In this document: in pieces, positions 24,701-36,700 of the stretch
How positions within the stretch are numbered: position 1 is the stretch's first letter
Layout of the letters: the number at the start of each line of letters is the position of its first letter
NCBI RefSeq assembly: GCF_954871325.1
Contig: NC_088777.1
Span: 13,617,366-13,681,365, forward strand
Reading direction: 5' to 3'
Source: Gordionus sp. m RMFG-2023
Lineage: Eukaryota; Nematomorpha; Gordioida; Chordodea; Parachordodidae
Length of the DNA stretch: 64,000 bases
Made by a program: the position numbers and the translations under genes
Notes under the pieces: model-generated
Database searches by the model: none
The model's input: only the letters and a program-made list of their open reading frames with translations
What the model was told of the DNA's origin: nothing

Positions 24701-27700
24701 GCATTCCTAATCTCTAAAGTAGTAAAATTTGAGTTGGTGGGGGGTATGTCACTTTCCATAGGTGGAATCAGATGTTTGGACTTGAACATTTCAGAATAAT
24801 GATCGAACCATAATTTCATTTGTTCTTCGGGTTCACGAATAATGTTGTCACCAATTTTTAGTCTGTGAAGACATTTGAAATTTAAAGATTTCGCGAAAAT
24901 TTTTAATTTTTATATGTATATTCTATTACATTTCATATCAGCCTAGATCTTGTTTTCCCTGTTAACCACAAATTTCCTTCTATCTGACCTTAGAAATCTC
25001 TGTATAGTTTTCCACAAATCCTATTCTTTATGGCTCTTGGTCTTTAATCCCGCTATTTTGGATTCTGTAATCGTGGATATCCATTCCTTAAGAGGAGGGC
25101 CCCTAACTTTAGTAATATCTTTACAGTTGAGTAATAAGATGTGTTTATAATCACTCCAGCGATTTTCTAGAATTGAATTCCGACTGGTTTGCAAAAAACT
25201 ATTTATAACAAAAGAAAGCTTAGTCGAAACCACATCTTTGACTAATGGGCATTTTAAATTATTATAATTTACTTGAAAACTTAGTTGGCAAGGAACTCCC
25301 TTTCTAGATCAAAATACCAAATGTGAATATTTGATAAAATGAAGTTTATTTGTGAAGTATATTTATTTCATTAAGACCAAGAGCCATAAAGATAAGGATT
25401 TGTGGAAAACTATAGAGATTTCTAGGTCAGATAGAAGGAAATTTGTGGTTAACAGGGAAAACAAGATCGAGGCTGATATGAAATGTAATAGATTATACGA
25501 CGCATATAAAAAATTAAAATTTTTCACTAAATCTTCAAATTTCAAATGTCTTCACAGACTAAAAATTGGTGACAACATTATTCGTGACCTTGAAGAACAA
25601 ATGAAATTATGGTTCGATCATTATTCTGAAATGTTCAACTCCAAACATCTGATTCCACCTATGGAAAGTGACATACCCCCCACCAACTCAAATTTTACTA
25701 CTTTAGAGATTAGGAAAGCTATACTAAAGTTAAAAAAACAACAAGGCGGCTGGACTTGACTGCATCAGAGCTGTCGCTCCGGATTATATTTCTGTGTTTT
25801 TATTAATGGTTTTTAATAAGATCTGCGTTTCAGGTGTTACCCAAAGGAATGGAATCTATCTTTTATTTTGCAATTTTCCAAAGGTTCCAAATCCATACAA
25901 TTTTGATGACTATAGAGCGATTGGGCTGACGTCTATAGTCTCTAAAGCATTCATGGTACTCCTAAGAAATCGAACATTAAACTCTAAGAGCCATTTGTTA
26001 TCAAATAATATATGTGCATATTGACCGGATAGAAACATCCTGCAACCTATTTTAGCGTTAAAAATTATACAGAAATGTTTCAGATACAAACTTCCTATTT
26101 TATTCCTCTTCGTAGATTTCAGGAAAGCATTTGATAGCATTAAACATGAACCTCTTTGCTTTGGAAAATTTTAACAGACAGCGGTGTAGACTTGAACATA
26201 GTAATTAAATCCCTTTATGGTACGAAAAGGAGTTAAACAAGGATGTGTACTATCACCTTTTATATTCAATATTGCCTTAAATAAAATCATCGTAGATACG
26301 TTGGGAGCCTTCAATTTATTAAGTTTATCCTCCCAAGATAACCTCCACAAGGAACACCGCATTATCTCCTAGGCAGACGATATAGTAAACATTACTAAAT
26401 CCATGGAAGAAGCTTCATGTATCCTTGATATACTTAAATCGTATAGTGGAGAAATCGGGCTTATTATGATCAACTTGAAAAATACAGTCATTATGCCCTC
26501 TCCATGGGCTAAGATAAATCCAAGTCACACTATTGAAAGGTTGGGGATTAGTTTGATCAAGGAATTCAAATATCCGGGGGTAAATTTGGATAACAAAGGT
26601 CATATAAAGAATGAGGTAGAAATGAGATTAAAACATACAAAATCAATGTTTTACAAATATCTTAAATTATGGATGACAAGGGAAATATCGTTAAAAGTAG
26701 ACTGCAGTTGTTTAACTTCATGATTATCCCCATATGGAAAACTGGGATGTAAATAAAACACAGACTAAAAACTTCCAGTTTTTATTAATAGATATTTGAG
26801 ACTTATTAATGGTTATATATATATCCTAAAGTTATCTCAAATATTAGTGTATGGAAACTATCCAAACACACTCCAGTCGTAGTACAACTGAAAAAAAGAA
26901 GAATTCAGCTATTTGCGCATATTTTGAGAAATGTGGGAAATAAATTAGCTTATAAAGTCAATATATAAAAACAAAAGATATTGTAATTATAAAACTTACT
27001 GGCTAAAGACATTCTAAATTTGAATATGAGTCTAACTCAATTTACACATTTAAATAATAACAAAAGTTCCATTAACAAACTTCTTAAAATAAAAACCAAC
27101 TTCCTTATAAACCGATAGTTTCTTTATATAATTATTCCATCCATTTGGTGGGGGATCAGTTATTTCCTTTTCTCATTATCTACTATTTCAAGTTCAATTT
27201 CAAAATTTACTACGTATTCTTTATATTCCTAAACCTAACATTGTACACTCTTTGGGTGGTTATTCGATTTGTTTTGCTCAACGTAAGTCTTTTTAAACCT
27301 TATTTTAAAATATTATCCTAACATGTTATTATATTTCATTCTAGCCGAGTCTATATTATTTATTCATACTTATTTTAGGTTTATCTCCCCAAATTAATTT
27401 TATCTTCTCCTTTTTATTAATATAACTCCCATTTCTTATTATAATTAGAAAAAGGATTACCATTTTTTCTTAAAAATTTCACCACTTTATACTTTAAGCT
27501 AAAATTTATTAATTATCATTCTCTACTTAAAAAATTAATAAACTACTTTACGAAAAAAATGATTTACGCCACTATTCTTTTTTTTAAATAGCTTATTTTT
27601 CTTATTTCATTAAAGTTGCGAAAGTTTATTGATTATATTTTTGATATTTGGATCACAGCCTTATTAAAAATATAATAGTAACAATATAAATTTTAACTCG

Positions 27701-30700
27701 TGGTTTCGGTTAAGTCTTGTCACAAAATATATCATAAAAACCATTCAATAAGAATTCACCTTCTAAGAGAATCCAGCCGCTCCTTTATAAAGGAGAGCTG
27801 ATAAACACATTTTTTAACGTAGATACCCACTTAATCAGGTCTCTTTACGCGCCCTAAATTATTCCCTCCTAACAAAATCATTGATACGCTTATGTTTTGT
27901 AGTGTTTTGTAGTGTAAGTAATAATATTTTATTATAAATGATGTTTTACTTACATTAAATAAAACATTTAAAATATAAATTAATTTAAAAATATTTAACC
28001 AAATACAACCCCCCTCCCTCCCCAGATATGCTACACCCCGCCACATAATATTCCTTTACGTGTAAAATTACACGCCTATTCAATTTTATTGATGTAAAAA
28101 ACGACATAAGTTTGCATGCTTCTTTTATATGATGTTTATGTTAACATAATAAATGAGTATAGAAATAATATTAGCTAATGTGGGAATAAAAATGTTAACA
28201 AATTATAGTATTAAGTACAGTAATTAACAATTTTCAGAAATATAAATCGATTGATTTTTTGTTTTTTAAAAAAAGCCGTGAAATTTTCTTATATTTTAAA
28301 GGATTAAAATGATTATTAGAAAAAGGTTTTTTAGGAATTTGATCTGATCCAGCTTTAAATACAAAAGCCGTGCGTGTCCCGGTTTGTCTTATTTCTAAAC
28401 AGTCAAAGCCGTCTATAGTTTCCTTCTAAACACTTTAAAAAGAAACTATTTCGATTATATTTGTTTTATTTGTATAGAAAAAATGTTTAAATAAATAATA
28501 TTTATTTAATTTATCATACTCTCTTTTAAATAGGGTGTACTAGTTCAAAATCTTTAGCCTGGGCTAAACAGAAATAAGTTTCAAAAATAAGACGAACCAA
28601 TTGTTAAACGGTTAGATATTTAAAAAAAGTTAACCCACTATTTTGACCAAAAAAAATTATGCAACCCCGGAGATTTTCTCATAGATGACAGAAACGTTAG
28701 GACATCTATTCTCGAGGCTTGGGTAATATTATTTTGGTTAAAATCTTAATTTGTAATTGGCTAAATTGACAGGACGAACCAGGACACGACCAAATGGATT
28801 TTATAGCTTAAATAAAAACAAATGGCATTATTAATGATTGTTAACTTATTTCTCATTCGATAATTTTTTAAAAATAAAAATGTAAATTTCCATAATATAA
28901 ATCAGAAAATATTCTTTTTGTTAGATTGATATTTGGTTAATGCGGGAGTGATAGAACAAACCGACACCACGTTTTGTTCTCCCCTTTTTCTGATCCCGAA
29001 GCAAGATAAAAATTTTATAACATTTAATTAATTTTCTCCAAAAAATATTTTTAAATGTACAAAATTGAAAGTTTAAATCACTTTTGTCAAATGAAACATT
29101 TAAGGTGGCTACCACGAGACAGGTTAATACGGGAATAATCAAAGGAAAGGATGAAGTGAAGGAGGCAGCATAAGATTGTTAGAAACCCGATTCAGGTCGA
29201 TTTTTAAAAACCCAATTAATATTTTACCCAAAATAATATAATGTAAGCCTCGAAATTTGGGAAATAGTTGTCCAAACCTTTCTTGAAACGAGTAAAATCT
29301 TCAGGCATACATAATATTATTTTGGCTAAAATCTTAATAGGGGTTCGTTTAGAAAAATCGACCTTTTTAACAAACCTAACTCTCCGTTCACAGTTATCTC
29401 GAATTCGTGTCGAAGTGTGCAAAATATGTTGTATACTTCGCCGCGAATTCTCGCTAATAGTGAATGCAGGGTAATGCAGCTTTCTTAATTACTTTTTAAC
29501 TTTCTCAAATCCATAATCATTAACTTAGTATTACGAGAGAATATTCGCGAAAGCGAAACATTTTATCGGTTTTTATTTTATTACTTTTTAAAATATTTCG
29601 TATATAATTGTATATATTTCCCACTAGCAGCTGATTTCCCAATATTGATTTCCTTCTTCAATTATTATATTAACTATCTCATCACGCCAATAGATGTGAT
29701 TCGAAAAAATTATTTTTTTATACAATATATTTCTTTATTTTTTTGAAAGCCAGATATCAATTAAAAATTGTATTGTTTTATTGAATGGTAAGAGCAAACT
29801 TAGTAAACATATTCTACAAAATGTTGTTCTTTTTAAGTAATCAAGCTATTTTTGTGACAATTATTTTGTACAACAGGGTAAAACAAAAAATTTTCTCAAA
29901 AATAATTATATAAATGAATTATCAGTGTATAAGGGGTTGGGCTGGGAATTTATAAAAAAAAGCATAGGTAAATTGGGGGGGGGGGGAGGGGGGGTCGGAC
30001 ATATTGGGCAAAGCCCAGTAAATTTCTGATTTTTTGTAGAATTTTATTAGTCCAGCCCATGCGATTTGATGTATTCTCTTGGCGTCCTGATTTTGGGTAC
30101 AGGTGGGGAATATAGTTGATTCTAATTAGGTTGACCCTGCATTCATAGTAGCGTGAATTCGCTGCGATTTATACAAAATGATATTAACTCTCCATTTTAT
30201 ATACTTCGCAGCGAATTGGTGCTAACTATTAATGCAGGGTAATGGGTAGGCTATTTTGTTAGAAAGGACTCGTTGGCATACGCCAAAACGAATTGTTATT
30301 TTCGTTTTCAAGTCATTGGTATATTCGGTTTAACCTGCATCGCCATGTCCCCTTACTTTTTCCTGACCGTTATTCACTTATTTAAACCTTTTTTTGGTTT
30401 GTTATATTCTCCAAATAATATTTAATTATTATAAATATATTTGTTTCTTGTACCATTTTTAATTTATTTTTTTAAATGTTATAATCTTTAAGAAGATGAT
30501 TTATATCTATATCCTATTAATAAATAATTATAAAACAAAGTTATCAAACTATATATATTATTATATCTTGGTCATAATGGTCTCCCGCTCAAAAATAAAA
30601 AATGAGATACATTAGAATTGTAGATTTTATTATACATTGTGTCATTGAGGAAATCTAAAAAAATATTAAATAATTTTAAAATGTTTTATATCTAAATATT

Positions 30701-33700
30701 TAGTAAAAACTTTTATGTTACTATACAACAAGAGTCTTTTTAAGTATTTATACCTATATCATCTTTTTATTATAAAAACTATCAACTGAAATATAAAGTA
30801 GGGGAGACTGGGGTTAGGTAAACCCCGGGGCTTGGCAAACCATTTAATCTCATTTTAAAATTAAATACACCAGAAGGTTAAAATTTTATCATAATATAGT
30901 TTTCATTAGTATACATCTATGAACAAAAAATATTCTGAATTAATTAATTACTAAAAAATTTTATTTAAGAAATAAAATTTTGATGAAATTTTCAAAAGAT
31001 TTTTACATGACAGAAATTTAATTTTTAATAAAATATATAATCATTTATAAGTAAATTAAATTTTATTGCAAAGTTTAAACACTCTTCTATAATTTGGGTA
31101 AGTTTTATGAGTATTTATCAAATTTAGATATTATTTTAATCATCATTTGTCAATTTAGAGCTAGCGGGGTTTGCTAAACCATACACGTCAATTATGGCGA
31201 TTAATAATGAAAAAAATTTCAAAATCTTGAAAAGGCAATTTCATGGCTGTTTAGGATTGGTGTTTAGGATTTATGCTAAGAAATCTTAATCTCTCCTTAA
31301 AATTCATATTTTTTATGTCCAAAATGTTTATTAAATTAGCCAAAATTAAGTTTCAATTTTTATGTATAATTAGCTTCAATTTAAAATTATTCTATACATA
31401 TCATTATTAATAAATAAAAATGCATTTCAATTTATTGCCTAAAGAAACCAATGGTTTAGGAAGCCCCTTAATGTGGTCTGCCTCACCCCGCTATTGGAGC
31501 TTGTTGAACAAAATTTTCACTTTTACAAAAAATAAAATTTAAAAAAAAATGATTATATTTTAAAGATTTTTTATAAGGCACCTTTATAGAGTATAGTTTT
31601 AGGTATCCAATCATATATTATTTTTTATATTATCTATAAAACAACAAGAGCTATAGCCAATTTTGTAAAAATTGGTTCGACTAACCCCAGTCCCTACAAA
31701 AATTTAATGACTATGTTTAAGATAAAATTTTTAAAATACAAAGTATAATAATAAATATAATGGAAATATAATTAATGCAAATGATTATATGAGAAAGAAG
31801 GGGGGGGGGGGGATTCTTAATAATTTAGGGATGAAGAGGAGATTAATCGGGCTCCTTGGGGAATGAACCTATGAAGCATGTGAAATTAGATTTTATAATC
31901 TGAATTCCTATGCGTTGTCCAAAATTAATATGGAATTGTAGTTTGTATTGCACATTGTGTCATTGATGAGCAAATTTAAAAAATTTTTATAAATGTTAAT
32001 ATAAATATTAATTAAAATTAAAGGCAGCATCTGCAGATTTACCTAAAGTTATATTACATAATTAAATCTATTTTCAAAGTTAATATTCAACAAAATTAAA
32101 GTTCCAGTATATAAAAAAATTGAAAAATTATTTATTTTTTTTTTCTCTTTAGCTTTCACCTTTTCTGGTGGTAAGCTCCTTCAACATCTCTCTCCACTTT
32201 ATGTTATTCATACAATCTCTTTTATCTATTTTATACTTCTTTATATTGGCTCTAACTTTATGGCCCCATTGAAGTTTTGGCCTTCCTCTTTTACGTTTGC
32301 CCATCACTTCCAAACTTTCAACTTTATTTCCTATGTAGTTCATAGGCCTTCTCATTGTGTGCCCATACCACCTAAGTCTGTTTACCATTAACTTAGTCTT
32401 AATGGGCACTACCTTTAAACTATTTAGTATTCTTGTACTGCGCACCTTATCCTTTCTTGTTACCCCAGCAATCATCCTCAGCATTCTCATCTCCATAGTT
32501 TTTACTTCTCTCGTCTGATTCTTTGGTTGGCCATGTTTCCGAACTATATAGAATAGTTGGTTGTACTATGGAACTGTAAATTTTTCCCTTTAATTTGTGT
32601 GGGATTCTTTTGTCAAATAGCACTCCAGATAAAGATCTCCACTTTAACCACCCTTGATTAATCTTACTCTTTATCTCTTTTTCTATTGTGCCGTTTGTTT
32701 GTATAGTGGAGCCCAAATATTTGCAGCTTTCAATTGCGGATATCTGCCAATCATTTATATCAATACTCTCCGTTTCATCTCCTATCACCATATAATCCGT
32801 CTTTTCTCTATTTACTTTTAATCCGTGCGTTTCTAGGATATTTATCCAATTCACTAACCTTTCTTTCATTTCATCCTTGGATTCGGCAAGTATCACAATA
32901 TCATCTGCAAATATCATATTCCACGGGACTGTTTGAGGTATAGACTGTGCTAATACATCTATTACTGTAATGAAGAGAAGTGGGCTGAGAGCCGACCCTT
33001 GATGAACTCCTTCGGCTATTGTGAAGCCTGCTGAAGTACCTGTTGTGCTACTGACCATTGTTGTATGTCCCATATACATATCCTGTATTATTCTTATATA
33101 TTTTTCGGGAACTTTTTTGTGGCGTAGCGCCCACCAGATAAGTTTTCTTGGGATTCTATCGAAGGCCTTTTCTAGATCGAGAAAGACCATGTGGAGCTTT
33201 TTTTTCTTTTCCCTGTATTTTTCACTCATTTGCCTAATTGCATGGATAGCATCGGTTGTTGATCTTCCAGGCATAAAGCCAAACTGTGTCTCTCCTATTT
33301 CGATTATATCTCTTAATCTTTTTTCTATTATTTTTTCGTATAGTTTTAGACAGTGTGACATTAATTTTATGCCCCTGTAATTTTGACAATTGTGTGGATC
33401 CCCTTTATTTTTGAAGATAGGAACTAGATAGCTCTGCCTCCATTTTTGGGGAACCTCTTCATTTCCAAGTATTTTATTGTACAGATTTGTGAGGAGATGT
33501 ATTCCATCATCTCCTAGTGCTTTAAGGCTTTCTATTGGAATATCGTCTGGACCCCTAGCTTTGTTGTTTCATATGCTTGAGGCATGTGATTATTTCTTGT
33601 TCTGTTATAGGTTGTACAAGGTTTTGTCAAGGGGAGTGTTCTTCGATGCAATATGTGGGAATTAAAGTTGAGAAGCTCCTGAAGATATTCTTTCCATCTA

Positions 33701-36700
33701 TTCATTATTTCTTTTTCCTTTATTATCAATTTCCCATCTTTATTTTTGATTACTTTCGGAGCTCCGTTTATATCCCTAGAGTTCTTTTCTCGCTGTTTGG
33801 CTAATCTGTATATTTTATTTTGCCCTTCTTTGGTATGTAGATCTTCGTACATGTCATCGTATGCCATAGATTTGGCCCTAGCCACCGCCTTTGTAGCTAA
33901 TCTCTTGGATTTTTTGTATCTTGACTTGTCATCTGCATTTTTGGATTTGTACCATATTTTATAAAGGGCTTTTTTCTCCTGTATAGTGGTTTGTACCTCT
34001 TGATTCCACCACCATAGTTCTTTGTGTGATTTGTTGCCTCCTCTTGTCAAGCCTAGCGTCGATTTTGCAGTGTCTATTAATCTGGATGAAAGGTCTGTCC
34101 AGATTTTTCACTGACTTGTGAGCAATTTATTGTTTCAATGTTTGCATTGATTGCAATTGTTTTTAATTTGCCCCATTTGATGCATGGTTCCAGTTTTATC
34201 TTATTTTGAGTGGATTTATTTGAGATTTGTAAATCCATGATTAGTAGCTTGTGTTGCGCGGCGATATCTTCTCCTGGGATGACTTTGCAGTCTATTACAT
34301 CTTTTAATCTTCTGCGACAGATTAGCATGTAATCTATCTGTGTTTTCCTAGTACCACTTTCATATGTTATTAAATGACTGTCTTTTTTCCTATAGTAGGT
34401 GTTGGTTAAGGCAAGGTCGAAGGCTTGCGCAAATTTCAGTACGTGCTCTCCTTCATCATTTCTTTCTCCGTATCCAAAACCACCCTGATGCCTTTTGTAG
34501 CTATCTCTTGCTTTCCCCACATGCGCATTTAAGTCACCACCAATTATGACTAGGTCATCCTTAGGGATTTCCATTACAGCTTCATCAAGGATAGCTCTAA
34601 AGTCATCTTTCTCTTCTTCCTTGCAACCCGTTTGAAGAGCATATACTGATAGGATGTGTAGTATTGATTGACCAATGCAGAGTTTTATCTTCATTAGTCT
34701 ATCAGAGATCCTGTTGACTTCTACTACTGAAGAGGTTAGGTCTTGGCTGAGGATGATGCCGACACCGTTCTTATTGCTAACAAGTCCATTATAGTACAAT
34801 TTATACCCATCTCCAATCATCAAAGTTTTCTGTCCTTTCCATTTCGCCTCTTGTATGCACGCTATATCAACTTTTCTCTTGTTCAACATTGATGCCAATT
34901 CTCTCGTCTTAACTTTAAGCGTTCCAATATTCAAACTTGCCAGTCTTGTCTTCTTTGCTTTGACCTTTACTTTATTTTTCACAGGATGGAGGTCTACACC
35001 CTGCGCGTCGCATGGAGGGAACGCCCTAGCTTTCATATTCATATTTCCATTTATTTCTGTCATTTTGTTTATTGGACAGGTAACCTTAGCACCCGGCTAT
35101 CCAGGCCTGTCGGTGACCGGGGTGTCATCTCTAAGCTCCGAAATTCATCATACCATATGTCTTTACTCATCAGTCATCGAAGAAAAACTTTGAAAGTTTT
35201 TGTTCCTTACCAGGATTGAACCTGCGTCTTTGTTCATACTCGTGTTTCCAATCCTACATCTTACCCATTAGGCCACCCCAAAAATTTAAAATATCTACCA
35301 AATGTTTTTTCTGCCCATTTCAATTAATAAAAAGCTGCCCGAATAATTTGTCGTCAATTTTTTTTAAAATATACTATAGAAATGAGTTAATGTTTAATAT
35401 ATATTTTATAATTATTTAATTTTGTCATTAATTTATGATCATGATATGACATTTTTCTTTAATTTAATTTTCTTAGTTTTTTTATAACTTTTTGCCTCTT
35501 TATAATCTTTTTTCATTTTTTATTATTCTTATTATTCTCCTTTTGGCACTTATAATCTTTAAAAAAAAATTTCTTGTCTTCTTCAATTCTCTATTTTTCT
35601 TGTCATTTATAATCATTTATTTTCATTAATATATCGTTTCAATTACGAGACTCCTGACCCGAGTTTTATAATTAAAATATTTGACTATTCCAAAATGAAT
35701 CAAGAATTCTTTTAAACGATCAAATAATTTAATATTCGTAATTATACCAATCAAATGATAATACTAAATTCTATTATTTGTGTAAATACGAAAAGTAAAT
35801 TTATTTGTTTAAAAGAATCGAATATGATAAATTCAACGCCATGAATCTATGTTTTATAAATCTAGGATAGGAGAAAAGAAATGAATGATGCTTAAGTAAT
35901 AAATAAAGGTAGGAAAAAAATGAACATACTATCTTTGATACATACATGTAGACAGTGTCATCCATAAAACATTTTTATAGGATTTTGATCAATCTTTCCT
36001 CGAAAATTGCGAAATTTGGTTTATAAAATCTATATTTTTGCAATATAGATAGCGCGAAATTTATGTATGTATAGACTTAGGCCCGGCATTGTATTTTGGA
36101 TTTTTATAAAATATCATTTTTCGGGCAGTTCCCATTCGGACTTCTGGGCATGGTGTCTGGTAATAATAATTCATTCATCATTAAGTATTTTAGTTAAAAA
36201 AAATTTTAATTTTCAAAATAGTGCATTATTGCTAAACGATTACTTTATTTCTCGCAAGTGTAACTGTAATAAGATATAGGTTAAAAAGAAAGGGAGAAAA
36301 ATGGCAAAAAAAAATAATTAAAAATGCTATAAAATTAAAGAGAGATCTAAGAAAAAGTAATTAAGAAAGATTTCCGAAAAATACATTGCAGGATTATAAT
36401 AAATAACAATTTTAATGGGAATTATATATTTTTTGAATTTTTCGTTTTTTGATTGACAATTTTCTTATTTGATTTGTGACTTTTTCTTTTTTGATTGACA
36501 CTTTTCTTTTAATATTATGGTAAACCCTGTAACATCTCGTTATATTCAGAATTATTTTTTATTCTTTTATTCCCTTTCTCTTACATTCATTATTTTTTAT
36601 TCCTTTTTAATATAATCCTCTTTTAAAAAAATGTGGCATTATTGTATAAAAATAAAAAATTTAGCGGGCCTCCTCGAAGAAGATTTGGAGCGAATCGAAA

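Larger units (their letters stand above)
23050..27385. repeat. Large inverted repeat, two arms of about 2 kb around a 330-bp spacer
   Basis: The segment 23050-25045 is the reverse complement of 25375-27385 with only scattered differences, for example a short extra GATACGTTGGG-type insertion in the right arm near 26296. Both arms contain the same RT fragment and the same roughly 650-bp untranslated flank. The spacer 25046-25374 is unique and contains extra 5' sequence of the left copy. It lies within FBXO3 intron 3. Confidence 0.9.
32110..35063 (-). mobile_element. RTE-type LINE, nearly full length, frameshifted
   Basis: On the minus strand an apurinic/apyrimidinic-type endonuclease (34077-35063) is followed by a reverse transcriptase (about 32150-34050), the order found in RTE-type non-LTR retrotransposons. 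The EN part shows VDIACIQEAKWKG, VIIGGDLNAHVG and QIDYMLICRR. The RT part shows HMVFLDLEKAFDRIP, EGVHQGSALSPLLF and MIFADDIVILAES. The 3' end near 32110-32150 is A-rich in the element's orientation. At least three frameshifts (near 34060, 33560 and 32490) interrupt what should be one frame of about 1000 codons. The domains are otherwise well kept, so it is fairly young. Confidence 0.92.
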
